Shown here piece by piece: positions 31,403 through 41,948 of a stretch of 64,000 nt of DNA. Each line of letters starts with the position of its first letter. Within the stretch, counting starts at the first letter, position 1. Source of the stretch: Acarospora socialis (lineage: Eukaryota > Ascomycota > Lecanoromycetes > Acarosporales > Acarosporaceae); contig JAMYGW020000009.1 in NCBI GenBank assembly GCA_025617375.2, forward strand, positions 1,116,001-1,180,000, in the 5' to 3' direction. The position numbers and the translations under genes were made by a program. The notes beneath the pieces are model-generated. The model was not told the origin of the DNA and did not search any database. It saw only the letters and a program-made list of their open reading frames with translations.

Positions 31403-32037
31403 GCCGGATGCCGATGGATCAGACGGCTGCTTACAGCACGCCCACACACCGCACCTCCGTCGACCTCTCCCTCAAACTTACTGGCTCGGTACTACAACCT
31501 AGCTTGATCTATCTTATATCTCAATGGGCAATCAGCCGCGGCCTAAAGCATCCCCGTCCACGATCAACGATCCATCCGGCCTTTGGTGCTTGCCTGCACG
31601 ACGGCACCCCACGCCTGCACGCCCGTTCACCACAACAAGCAAAACGGCAACGGAGCTAAACGGCAGAGAGGATGGCACTCTCCGCAACAATGCTCCCAAT
31701 CAATGTATTCTGCCACAAGCGGTGCGGCTCGTTGCCCCATGTAGGGGGCAAGACTCAGGAAGACATAGGCTTTCGCACCTAGCGCAACGCTATGTTGCGA
31801 ATCAGGCTGGATTGTTCTATGGTACTTACTAATCGATGTTCGCCTGGACGATGTAAACAGATCAACACCTTGCATATGCCGCTGCAGAGAAGGTAGTTAA
31901 CGATGCCGCGCCATGTTCGAAAGAACCCTGCTTTCAATATCGAGAACCGGAGCGCTGTGCTCTGACTTCAGCCGTGTCCCTCTCAACGCCGTCCAACCAT
32001 GCATGAAACCGGAAGCTACAACTTTCCAACAATCCTT

Positions 32038-34112
32038 CTAGTCTTCACTCAACAGCTGCCACAAGCTCCCCGGCTCGACGTAAACGTGATGAATGACGTT
32101 GACGAGCCAGTACTCTTTCCTGCATCGCTCCAACAACTTGCTCGTCTCGCTTCTGGCCGGGTATACGCGCTGCCACTCCTTCCAGATGCCGAAGGCCTCT
32201 TCCATCCACGCTCGAAACGAGACCTCTTCGATGATCGTTGGGGAGATGATCTCCTTCCCCGGGAAGGCGCCCCACGTGACCGCGTTTACGGCACCTTCGC
32301 CGTTCTGCCAGTTGGACGAGGATTCGAACTCGCCCGCTGCGTTGCCGGCATAATAACTGACTTCGCCGAGGCCCGTGAGCTTTTTCTTGAGGCCCGTCCA
32401 GTCCGAAGCGGGGAGGAAGAGCTCGACGAAGGCTTTCTGGAAGACAAAGCCTCCGCCGGGGCCCCACCCGAATACCCTGTCGTCGCTTTTCACCCCATTC
32501 ACGGCTGGCTGACTGGCAACTGTCCACCAGCCTTTCTTGTTCAAGCTCAGCAGCTCTGTGCGGATAGTGGATGTCTCCTCATTCAAGCCATCTTCGCTCC
32601 AGGGTATAGCGTCAATGGCGCCGTCGATATGCCGTGTGAAGATGTCCGAGATGTCTTCGATACTCTTTGGTGTGCCCCACAATTGTCGGGCCCGCGAGAT
32701 GCTGGCATGCAGCGAAACACCGTACCCATCAATTTCACCATAGGCGGGGGATCTCGCATCACCCCAACGGCCATTAGGGAAGTCGTCCCAGGTTGCTTCT
32801 CTTCCTAGCGCTCCTTCCCCTTCGGATATGGCGAGAGTGTTGGCGCGCGAATTGATCTTCTCTTTGGGTACACCGACCTCGTCCGCGAGAGCTTCGTATG
32901 AGGTCGTACTCGAAGCGGATTCCACATCGACAACGACACGATTTCGAGGGCCAGAGTTGACGGAAGAGAGACGACGCCGGTCTTTGCGGGGAATGCCTTC
33001 CACTGCGTTGCCAGTATCCACTCCATTACTGAGTGCTGGACCCTCTCCATTCGCAACCGCGCTATCCTCGTACCCATTGCTGATCGGCGTGCTAGGAGCG
33101 ATGAGCTGGCACCTCTCAAGAACGAACGTCACCGCCTTCTCCAGGTTTAGAGTGTAGAAGTGAAAGCCTCTTGGTCCTCTGTTGTTTGCCGACTTGATCT
33201 TCTCCACAATCTCACCAACGATGTCAACACCAACACTTTTAACAGCCTCGTCGTCACCCTTGATCCCTTCCAGCCTTTGCAGTATATCTGGTGATAGCTT
33301 GGCATGAGAAAGCTTCGTCGTCCGCCTCAGTATCTGGTAGCTCTGTATAGGCATCAAGCCCGGTATTATCGGTATATCCCTGAAAATACCGCTCGAATAA
33401 TTCCGTAACATATTCTCGAATTTCGTATAAGCATCAACATCGTAGAATAATTGCGTCATGATGAAGTCCGCCCCAGCTTTTGTCTTCTCCACCAGATACG
33501 GAATATCTTTCGCCGGATCCTGGTTCTGCGGATACGACTCGTCGGCATGGCCCTCAGGATACGCCGCCACCCCAATGCAGAAATAATCTCCATGCACTCT
33601 CCGTATATACCTCACGAGATCCACCGCCCACGTAAACTCCTCATTACTATCGCCCCCCTCCGCTGGAGTGTCATCAGCCCTATACTCCTCCGACCTCGGC
33701 GGATCGCCCCGTAGCGCCAAGATATTCCTGATCCCCAGCGCCTTCGCCTCGCCCAGCGCCTCGTCGATCAGCGACCGGTTCATGTTCGTGCACGTCAGGT
33801 GCAAGCACGTCGTGAGCCCCAGCTGCCGCTGACATATCTCGGCCAGCTCCAGGGATTTGCTCGCTGTGCTGCCGCCGGCGCCCCAGGTTACTGTGACGAA
33901 AAGGGGACGGAGACCGCGGGACATGCGCTCCAGCCGGGCTTGCAGGTTGGAGGAGCCCTGGTTTGTTATGGTGGTTAGTAAAGTTCTTCTGTCAGCGTGG
34001 AAGGAGGCTTTCTGAGTGTGCAAACCATTTGTGTCTTGGGTGGGAAGAACTCCAAGGAGAAGTAGCTGGAGCCATCCGGTAGGGCCGCTATCTTGTCGGT
34101 GATCTTCTCCAT
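32038..34112 (-). CDS. Methylenetetrahydrofolate reductase
   Basis: Reduces 5,10-methylene-THF to 5-methyl-THF for methionine synthesis. Two exons give about 668 residues. Exon 1 (34,112-34,026) encodes the start M-E-K-I-T-D-K-I with the family motif S-L-E-F-F-P-P-K-T; a 68-nt intron (33,958-34,025, GTTTGC...CCAG, perfect TTACTAAC branch site) follows. The TIM-barrel catalytic domain covers about 30-310 (V-T-W-G-A-G-G-S-T, L-A-L-R-G-D-P-P, G-A-D-F-I-x-T-Q-L-F-Y). The C-terminal regulatory domain runs from about 440 to 668. A Ser/Asn-rich linker of roughly 120 residues separates the two. A longer reading in exon 2's frame runs through the intron to an upstream ATG at 34,152, but it loses the conserved N-terminus. 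Related to yeast MET12/MET13; I cannot say which. Confidence 0.93.
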
Positions 34113-34511
34113 TGTTCTCGAAGTTTATCGCGGTCAAAGGCTGTGGTGTCACCTCTGCACTGGTGCGACCGTGTAGTTGATAAGCGTTGGCTTTTTTAAA
34201 CTGACTTCAGTCATTTGAAAGCTACGTTGCTCGAACTCGAAGCATTTGATTATTATCTTCGGTATGCATGTTGCGCTTGTGGCGTTGTTTTATTTTACAG
34301 TAGCTTCGTAGGGCTGAAGGAAGAGCAATTTTAAACGAAAGATCAGATCGACATTACGCATCTACAGGTTGGCCCGCTCGGCCTAACTCCACCAAATATG
34401 TGTACATGTTGAGCAAAGTCGACCAATATCCGCCCAGACCAGATGACGACCTTGAAATACCCATACAAGCGGAAGAATCAAACTTTTGCCGCGGGCTCCA
34501 ATGCCTTATGT
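34113..34511. other. Spacer between CYK3 and MTHFR
   Basis: Both neighbours are on the minus strand. The stretch should hold the MTHFR promoter and the CYK3 3' untranslated region. No further feature is seen. Confidence 0.5.
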
Positions 34512-37500
34512 TCAAAAACATTCCCACTCGCCAAAGACGCACCATCGCGCAGTCCTATCAGCCAACACGAGTCCTCTCCATGTGCCTCGTTCCCCAATCT
34601 TGATGATAGTCTCCCATGCAGATCCGTCACCGCCTTCACCATCGGGACCGCCGTTAAAGTGCTGCCCGTTTGCACGCATCAGTCTCAGAATCTTGCCGCT
34701 CGGAGCTTGGATGGCGAGCTTCGCAGGCTTTTGCTGAGTGTGTCCTGGAACGTTTGAAGCTGAAGAGCCTGAGTTTGAACCGGAAGCAGAAGTAGATAAC
34801 ATACTCATCGCCGAGCTGGGACGAGCGAAGGGGATGGGGGATGTCGAGCCATTGCTGGGAGTAATTGTAGAGAGAGACGAGGGGTGCTGGCGGACCGTGA
34901 AGACGAAAGTGTTGTTCACAGCTAAACGGGCGCATTGCGGCTGCGCGACGTATAGATCGTGACGCTGAGCGTGAGGCGTGGGGTGACGGAGAAAGAATTC
35001 ATACGGAGGATTGTTGCCAGTATGGATGATTGGAAGAGCGAACGCCAGGGGATGTGGATTGTCCTTGATTGAGTGCATCAGACCTCTGGTGCCCGCGTAG
35101 ATCTTCAAGGTTCCGTGACCTTCATCACCCGGTAGGAGGGCCTTGACTGTGTAAATCTTTTGACCTTTGATCCATTCGGGCTGTGCGAGAGCCCTCTTCT
35201 TAACTATATCACCATTTTCGAAGTAGTCTCCATCACAATCTCGATCAAAGGCTCTGGCCTCCACCTCTGCCACGCATTCCACATCCGGGGGAACGGTAAA
35301 CTGAATCTGTACAAGCTCGAGCTTTTCAATCCTCAGCAGACTCGTGTCGTAGTCGACCATCTGCAGACCAATCTTGAAGTACGCTGGACAGGCACAAGGG
35401 AGAGCCATCAGAACCTCGTGTGCAATTGGTGGACATATGTGCTGTTGCTCGGGATATAGTGGTATGTGTGTATAGCAAATCTCCATTGGCCTTGCAAGGA
35501 ACCACCAGCTTTCCGCTGCCTGTGCTCCAATACTTGAATACTGACCTCGACGTGGATTTGTTGGGCTTGCCAGCGAGCAGTCCATGATCCGCCACTCTCC
35601 ATCTACAACGACAGCATTCCACCAGTGGTTAGGTATTGCGGTACTGTCAAGTTCGAGTACATCCCCCGGAGCTTTCAGGTAGCCCCTCACCACCTCAGCG
35701 TGCAGACCCATGGCGCCGCACATCTCCATAACTAGTACCGCAACTTCTTCCGCGCAACCTCTCTTGGTCTGGATAACCCGTCTGGAATCCACTTCACCTT
35801 CAAAGTCCTCCTCCCATACTACTTTCTCAGCTACCCATGTGAAGATCGCTCTAAGCCGTTGAACCTCGCTTCTATAAGGTCTACAGACGTAGCCTTGAGC
35901 CAAGCTTGTGGGATTCGTCATAGGAGGGAGGCTGTTGACGAATCTTGCACTCTTATCCACAAGCGCCAGATTAGCGGATTGGAAATCGGTTGGGTGTTCG
36001 ACCGGCAGCCCGTCGCTCCCTTCGTCACCTTGTACGGCATCGAACAACTCATCCACTGGGCTGATGACGGGATAATCCATCATTTGACATCTTTCTGCTC
36101 TTTCTACGCGCTCGTTGCGGCTCAATGAATTCGACCGATTTACGTCGCGGCGAACTTGCACCCAGTCAACGCCTCCATCACCGCCAAGACCCATGTCGCG
36201 CGCGGCCTTCCCGCCAGCTATTCCAGTCACACCGTTCGGCAACAAGCCCTTCGTTGGAGACGGTGACTGCCCACCTTGACTCACGGCGATACTGCTCCTG
36301 GCGCTCGCGGCACCTGTTTTTGCCGACTCAATCATCTTCTTGAAGAAGCCGGTCTTCTTCGCTTTTGGTGTAGCTAAGCCTCCAAAAATGGCCGCCGACT
36401 CCGCTACACTTCCGCTCCATTCTGCCTGAGGCGGCCCACCTTGTCGCGAATCATGGCTCGAGTGATAGGTGATACCAGTAAGGGGAGTTTCCGGCCTTCC
36501 ATTTTCGGTACCTCTTTTGTCTATACCCAAAAATCCATTGGGTCTGGCGTCCATCACACTCATTGGCCGATTATTACTGATATTCGCGACGTCTTTCCTT
36601 CTCGCCAAGCTTCCCGCACTCGTGGCACTGAAACCCCCGATAGAACGCCCGCTCATAATGCTTCGACTGGTTATGTTGGTACCCGTACTGCTGTTTGTAG
36701 TCGTACTTTGTACCCCACTGGAACTATTAGTGGCACTTGATTTGGTTGTAAACGTTCGCCCAAGCATCTCTCGCCCAAGCTCGTAAGCAGATTTGCGGTT
36801 CCTCAGTTTTCTATCTGAACCTGTACTACTAGATACCGCAGTTCCCCTTGCAATCGAGGACTGCGGTTTAGGCTGGTAAGGCGAATTCTTCGGTGGAGGA
36901 GCTGGTGGGGGACCCATCGCGTCTTCCGGCAGGTGAAGCTCGTCCGGATCGGAACGATTATTAGCTTGCATAGTTCGTAATCTTTTTTCCATACGCTGAA
37001 CATAATTGTTCAGTTGGGGCACATCCTCTTCGTAATGCTGAGCAGACCGGTTCTGGCTGTCATAGACCTCATCATTATCGTAGTCTTCTTCGAAGTCCTC
37101 GCCACCAATACCCAAGGATGTTCGCGGCCGTCGCTGTGTCTTCAAAGGTGCTTTGTGGATCTCATTAAATGCTTCAGGCGACCATGGGTTGAGTGGCGAT
37201 CTTGAACTGATCGGCGACGGAGCGTTGCGGTTTCCGCCCATACCTTGCAGCGAAGACATGACATCGTCCATAGCATCTCGCAACGGCGACGGGGTGTGGC
37301 CCATATTACCTGGAGTTGTGGGCGCAGGCGAAGGTCCCCTGGAGATTGTAGGATATCGGTCGTTCATTGATGGCGTAGGAGAGGGCGTCCTGCGCACAGG
37401 AGGATTGTAGGCGATCCGATGTGGTGGCGGAGCAGGAGGCGGAGGTGAGGAGCCGATGTCTTGAAGAAGTTCTCTAGGTGGAACTGGTGATGGGCCCCGC

Positions 37501-38051
37501 GAGTAAGGACGGTATGACACTGAAGGCGCGGGGGAAGCCCCACGTGTTTCGCGATGGCTGTGACTGCGCGAGGAGGTCGGATGTGAAGGTTGTTGAAGTT
37601 GGCTTGATTGTCTGCTAGGCATCGGAGAAGGACCTGTCGATTTGGCTTCAAGTTCCCTGGCAGTAGCGGCGGGGTTTGGAGATGCAGCTCGCGAATAGGC
37701 CTGAAACGGCTTGCGAAACACAGTCTTGGATTTTTGTGGTGAATTGTTCGGACTTGCAGCTTGAGAGAGGATACCCCCACCATTCATCGGCGGCATCGGA
37801 CTTGTGGCCCTGCTTGTAGGCTGGAAGCCGTCACCGAGCACTTGTACGAAGTTCGAAGGGAAGAGCCCCATCATCCGCTTATCTCGTCGCAACCTCCCCA
37901 TCCACCAGGATCCGTCTCCAGCGTTGAGGCATTCTATCAGGTCACCCTCTATGAATCCAAGGTCACGCTTCGTCTCTCCTCCCCATGAGTAAACTGCCCT
38001 GCACCAACACGGAAACCGCGTAGGGAGACCTGGCGGAGCCGTTGACCCCAT
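34512..38051 (-). CDS. CYK3: Cytokinesis protein Cyk3 (SH3 plus transglutaminase-like domain)
   Basis: Scaffold of the contractile ring and septum. A single open frame of 1,179 residues with an N-terminal SH3 domain (about 10-75: A-V-Y-S-W, G-D-L-I-E, W-W-M-G-R-L, F-P-S-N-F-V), a long Pro/Ser-rich disordered middle (about 80-640), and a C-terminal transglutaminase-like domain (about 690-900). That domain shows K-R-G-C-A-E-E-V, then N-H-W-W-N-A-V, then I-M-D-C-S-L-A, so Cys, His and Asp triad positions all appear present. About 280 residues of conserved Cyk3 tail follow. No intron is needed, and the Met at 38,051 is followed directly by the conserved L-P-T-R-F-P-C-W-C lead to SH3. Confidence 0.93.
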   Translation of the reverse strand: MGSTAPPGLPTRFPCWCRAVYSWGGETKRDLGFIEGDLIECLNAGDGSWWMGRLRRDKRMMGLFPSNFVQVLGDGFQPTSRATSPMPPMNGGGILSQAASPNNSPQKSKTVFRKPFQAYSRAASPNPAATARELEAKSTGPSPMPSRQSSQLQQPSHPTSSRSHSHRETRGASPAPSVSYRPYSRGPSPVPPRELLQDIGSSPPPPAPPPHRIAYNPPVRRTPSPTPSMNDRYPTISRGPSPAPTTPGNMGHTPSPLRDAMDDVMSSLQGMGGNRNAPSPISSRSPLNPWSPEAFNEIHKAPLKTQRRPRTSLGIGGEDFEEDYDNDEVYDSQNRSAQHYEEDVPQLNNYVQRMEKRLRTMQANNRSDPDELHLPEDAMGPPPAPPPKNSPYQPKPQSSIARGTAVSSSTGSDRKLRNRKSAYELGREMLGRTFTTKSSATNSSSGVQSTTTNSSTGTNITSRSIMSGRSIGGFSATSAGSLARRKDVANISNNRPMSVMDARPNGFLGIDKRGTENGRPETPLTGITYHSSHDSRQGGPPQAEWSGSVAESAAIFGGLATPKAKKTGFFKKMIESAKTGAASARSSIAVSQGGQSPSPTKGLLPNGVTGIAGGKAARDMGLGGDGGVDWVQVRRDVNRSNSLSRNERVERAERCQMMDYPVISPVDELFDAVQGDEGSDGLPVEHPTDFQSANLALVDKSARFVNSLPPMTNPTSLAQGYVCRPYRSEVQRLRAIFTWVAEKVVWEEDFEGEVDSRRVIQTKRGCAEEVAVLVMEMCGAMGLHAEVVRGYLKAPGDVLELDSTAIPNHWWNAVVVDGEWRIMDCSLASPTNPRRGQYSSIGAQAAESWWFLARPMEICYTHIPLYPEQQHICPPIAHEVLMALPCACPAYFKIGLQMVDYDTSLLRIEKLELVQIQFTVPPDVECVAEVEARAFDRDCDGDYFENGDIVKKRALAQPEWIKGQKIYTVKALLPGDEGHGTLKIYAGTRGLMHSIKDNPHPLAFALPIIHTGNNPPYEFFLRHPTPHAQRHDLYVAQPQCARLAVNNTFVFTVRQHPSSLSTITPSNGSTSPIPFARPSSAMSMLSTSASGSNSGSSASNVPGHTQQKPAKLAIQAPSGKILRLMRANGQHFNGGPDGEGGDGSAWETIIKIGERGTWRGLVLADRTARWCVFGEWECF

Positions 38052-38500
38052 CGTAAGCTTCGATCAACTCCAATACTTTGTTGATAGCTGCAAAAGATTT
38101 TGTATTTGTTTGGTGTGAGTATCGCGCCAGGTTACGTATACCCAAGTATTGTGGGAACCGAGAGGATTTGCAAGTTCGTTACGTGAGCGCCTTGACTGTA
38201 TTCAGAGGCGTAGCCGACGGGCGCAATCAGTTGCCTGCAATTGGGCCATCAGAAAGCTGCTCGAGATGTTTGAAGACCTCGTGTGCAGTTAATTGGAGTC
38301 GTGTGTTTCTTCTAACGGGAAGCTGCAAAGCCCACAAAAACAGGCGTTGACAGTTGCCGAGATGTTACTGGTCGAAAGCTTTGGTTTGTTTGTTTCTAAC
38401 AATAGTCCGACATTAGCGCAGCTCTGTTAGCGTCGCTAATTTAACCCGCATGGTACCTTATCTTATCCAAAACACTAGAGTTTTGCGGGGTCAAATAATA
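38052..38500. other. Spacer between CYK3 and the Nudix fusion gene
   Basis: CYK3 promoter and leader region. Short frames only. Confidence 0.5.
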
Positions 38501-40152
38501 TCATAGATCTCCAAACATCTCTTCTTCCATTCTACCAACATGCCTCGACCAGCTTTTGATACGTTCACGGCTGAAAACACCATCCTCCGATATATATGTG
38601 TCGATGTACCGCGCCGGTACCCATTCGAAGTAGACGTTTCTGATCTTGACAGCCCCCTTCCATTGATCAGATGTTGGCTGAGCTTCAAACCCTCTCGGTG
38701 ATGGCCAATGTGCTATTAGTTCTGAAATGTCATTGTCCTCTTCCTTGTGGCTCTTCATATTCCCAGGAGCTGCGACCTTCTCAAGCTCAGCCACTACCAC
38801 AACCTTCGCCTTTGAGGAAACTTCCCTTGCACAAAGTACGGCGGCAAGGCTGCCCGTCTTATTGCTGACATCGCCGTCCTCCGATATCCGATCCGCTCCG
38901 AGTAGTACGACATCCACGTCTTTCCCAATAACACCAACGCTAGCATCAGACGCAATCTCGACTTCCAATCTATCATCCACGCCTCGCTTTTTCCATTCCA
39001 TCAGCAGGGACTGCACAAACGTCACTCCTTCGAACATCGGCCGTGATTCCAGAACCTTGAGCCGTACGTGTCGACCAGTATCAGCACACAGCGCCGAAAT
39101 CAAGCAAGCCCTGATGGTGGAGGACGACGACAACGTCAGGATCGCAACCGGCCTCTCTCCCGGGAAGTGCTCATTCAACCACAACTCGAACTGCGTAGCG
39201 ATGCGCCCACCATTGTGCTGCCGAAGGAACAAAGCTTCTTCTAGTCTTATCAATGCCTTTCGCTTCACTTCCTCGAGCCTCCCTCCAATATCGACCTCCT
39301 GCTGCACCGCCCTGAGAGCGCCACAAACAGCGACGGTGATTGCGGCACCCATACTCTCCCTGACCATTGTTAGATGCCATCCTATCATTCTTAATGCTCG
39401 CCACCATGCCTCGATGCTCCCATTATTTTCCTCTCCTCTCTCCTTGATAGACCTAATCCCACGCACGTCCCCTTCTTTTACAGCTTTGGCCAAAACCTCG
39501 ACTGCCCTCCCTGCCAAAACACTAGCCCCGTTCACATGGTCATTCCTCAACTCCTGCAAACCCACCGCCACCACTCTTCCCACCAACACCCTTTCCAAAC
39601 TTATACTCAAATGCGGCACCGTATCACGCTTGTCCACCTCTTCTGGTCGCACGAAGTCGAACGTCGTATGCTCCCAATCAATCACAATCCCATCCTTTCC
39701 CTTTCCCTCATCCACCAGCGAGAAAGCAAACGGGAAGATGGTCCATTCCGTATTCAGTTCCTCGTCCACAATCGAGTACGATTTCCCCGCTCTCAACAAC
39801 GTGATATCTGCAGACGTAAGCGTCGTCTCCTCTTCGATCTCCCGTCTCGCAGCCGCAAGCGGTTCGCTGTCGGAAGTCTCAGTCGAACCGGAGCAGGCGG
39901 CCCATTTGTTTCTATATCCATGTAAACCTCGTTAGTGTGCTGTATCCATACCTCACCCAAATGCAGTCTCGAATGCTGCGCCATGATGACTTGCGGGTTC
40001 TGGGGAAGGGCGGCGGACTTGTATGATCTGACATTGTCACTTCTCTTGAAGATGCTGACGCGAAAACTGTCGGTGCCTTCTAGCCCGTAGCATAGGAAGG
40101 AGGAAACTACGGAGCGCTGGCGTCGAGAGGGCTTAGCGGCGTTGCCTGCCAT
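38501..40152 (-). CDS. Nudix hydrolase-like domain fused to an eIF2B alpha/beta/delta-family domain
   Basis: Two exons give about 514 residues. The N-terminal about 150 residues are Nudix-like: S-V-V-S-S-F, F-K-R-S-D-N-V-R-S-Y, then G-S-T-E-T-S-D and R-E-I-E-E-E-T-T, i.e. the Nudix box with one extra residue of spacing and Thr at the usual Gly. The C-terminal about 350 residues belong to the eIF2B-alpha/M1Pi/R15P-isomerase superfamily (L-T-L-S-S-S-S-T-I, G-A-D-R-I). The exons join through a 107-nt intron (39,912-40,018) with a weak donor (GTCCGC) and a CACTAAC branch site; this splice rebuilds Y-K-N-K-W-A-A-C-S-G-S, which no unspliced reading gives. The fusion is common in filamentous fungi, but substrate and role are unknown. 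An in-frame ATG at 40,224 would add a leader of 24 residues. Confidence 0.85.
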
Positions 40153-40371
40153 TGTTGGAAGAGGTCTGCAGCTGATGCGAACAGATGTGAACAAAGAAGA
40201 GAAGAACGAGTAGCAGCGGGGCATATATTTATTTGAGAGCTTTGTTGTTCACCCACTTAGGTAGGAAGTGGTCTGCGCGTAGGTTTCCGCCTGAGGAAAT
40301 ACAATGGGGGGACCCCTGCGACTTCAAGAGTAATTATGTACATCCAGGATGCACCCGCTGCTGAGTGAACG

Positions 40372-41302
40372 TCAAGCTAATCGTACATCCTTCTCTCCAT
40401 TGGCCCTCCACCGACCCTCTTCCAGCGCTCCCGCACCAGGCCCATCACCAAATTTCCAATACTGCGCCCCAAGGTACATATCACACGCGAATTGAAATAT
40501 GCCACACAACTTGAAGGCCCAAGGTACACTTTGCCCATCTGAGAAGAAGAAAAATCCCATCTTCATAACATCACCGAACAACCAGTTCCCGAGCACACTG
40601 ACTCTGAAGCCCTTACACGACTTGACCCGGTGATTGGCGAGCATCTGTGGGATGGGTAGGGTAGCTTCGATCGCCAGGCCCAGGTAGCCGATAAAGGCTT
40701 GATACTGAGGCATTAGGCCGATGAATATCTGGAGGAAGACAAGTGATGCGGTAAACCATGTAAGAAATTCCCAGTAACTGAGAAGAGAAACATGTCAGCT
40801 TCTTCGCACTAGTCTTCCGGTACCATTCAGAGCGTAGCAATTTGCGCTTACGGTTTCGGCGACCTCCACTGCCAGAAATTCCACGGCCTCTGCACACCCA
40901 GTTCTCCTTCCCTCGCGCCCACAAACGGTACGCTCTCGACACCGCCTTTGGAGCTTGGCGGCGGTCGATGCTCCAGCGCAACCTTCAGCAAAACGACCTG
41001 CACACCGATCATGTTGCAAGCTTGGATGAGCAGCGCAGTGTCGAAGCGAGCACCAAACCAGTAGAAAATTTTGAGGAGGGATGCGACGAGCATGATGAGT
41101 GGGATGTCCAGGGAGAAGCCGGCGGATGATTTGGTGCGGTGGATGCTATAGATTTGGTCGGCGTAGGATGTCAAAGGCGAGACGATCAAACTAGGAATAC
41201 AGAACGTCAGAATCAGTTGCAAGAGTGTAATAGACCTAGGGGAGACAAAATGTCATACAATACCGGAGCGACATAACCCATGACGAAAGAGAGGAGGCCC
41301 AT
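40372..41302 (-). CDS. PQ-loop membrane protein of the Any1/SLC66A2 (PQLC1) type
   Basis: Polytopic membrane protein with two PQ-loop repeats. Three exons give about 262 residues; introns 41,191-41,258 (GTATGA...CCTAG) and 40,778-40,851 (GTAAGC...CTCAG). Exon 1 starts M-G-L-L-S-F-V-M-G-Y and joins to ...V-F-L-I-V-S-P-L-T-S-Y-A-D-Q-I; the first repeat follows with S-S-A-G-F-S-L-D. The second repeat carries the PQ pair in L-P-I-P-Q-M-L-A-N. The family member Any1 of yeast acts in the Golgi/endosome and counters the need for phospholipid flippases; transfer of that role here is inference. Confidence 0.85.
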
Positions 41303-41948
41303 GTTCAAGACGACCGCTGCAACGCAGCGCAATCTCGTTCAGAAAGCCCAGAATTTAGTATGGCGAGAGGACGGTGATGTAGCAGGATCAGCAAAGGAAA
41401 GTTGTGCAATCCACGAGGATCGCTGCAAGAGGTTATGTGATCATTGAGAAACATTGACTTCTAAATTAAGGGATAGATCAACAAGGGAGAAATTTAATCC
41501 CCGTTCCGACAAGCGATAAGGCTGAGACATCAAAGTCCAGCCATATCAGTGAAACTGATAGCAACAAAGCTGACAACAATGTGTACGACATGAGAAACGG
41601 AACATATAGTGGACAATTGTTGAGGTTAGAGCGTGTACTCTCATTACGTGGATAACTGCAAACGTCTTGCTCAGTCCGGAAAGAAGACATTGTTGTTTCT
41701 GCAGGCTTAACGGACAGGAGTAACTTACCACCAGCGCTATCGTAGCGAGACGTCATATGCAAGACCTCGGCAAATCTGCCGATAAAGCCCGATAAGATAA
41801 GCCCACCAACAACGCGACGAGGTTGGACACGGAACTCAACTTGAGACAAGACTCATCACAAGCACGTTGGACGTCCACTTGCTCTATTACCATGGGCAGA
41901 ATAAACATACCTTGAGACATTGCTCGATCAACCAGTTACCATCATCAA
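41303..41948. other. Divergent promoter region between the PQ-loop and AIG2-like genes
   Basis: Contains a minus-strand open frame of 123 codons (41,478-41,849) with no recognised domain and a hydrophobic C-terminal end. I do not see enough to call it a gene. Otherwise the stretch should hold the two promoters. Confidence 0.4.

Larger units (their letters stand above)
30012..32037. other. Long spacer between QTRT2 and MTHFR
   Basis: Apart from the possible small membrane protein on the minus strand and the CA microsatellite, I see no gene. The plus-strand frames at 31,000-31,830 overlap one another and cross the microsatellite, so they look accidental. QTRT2 and MTHFR converge here. A TAGCGCAGCGG string near 30,892 resembles a tRNA A-box, but no complete tRNA follows. 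Confidence 0.5.

Noticed and set aside
31178-31507. Frames encoding Thr-His or Val-Cys runs
   Set aside because: These are translations of the CA microsatellite and not genes.
31998-32808. 269-codon plus-strand frame
   Set aside because: Antisense to the C-terminal domain of MTHFR, which is strongly supported; treated as a shadow.
34113-34152. Upstream MTHFR start at 34,152 in the frame of exon 2
   Set aside because: It loses the conserved N-terminal S-L-E-F-F-P-P-K motif, which is restored by the ATG at 34,112 plus the 68-nt intron.
38727-39935. 402-codon open frame on the plus strand
   Set aside because: It lies fully antisense to the Nudix-eIF2B fusion gene, is rich in Ser/Thr/Pro as antisense shadows are, and has no domain; the minus-strand frame has clear family motifs.
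41478-41849. 123-codon minus-strand frame as a gene
   Set aside because: No recognised domain, lies in a divergent promoter region, and codon composition is unconvincing.
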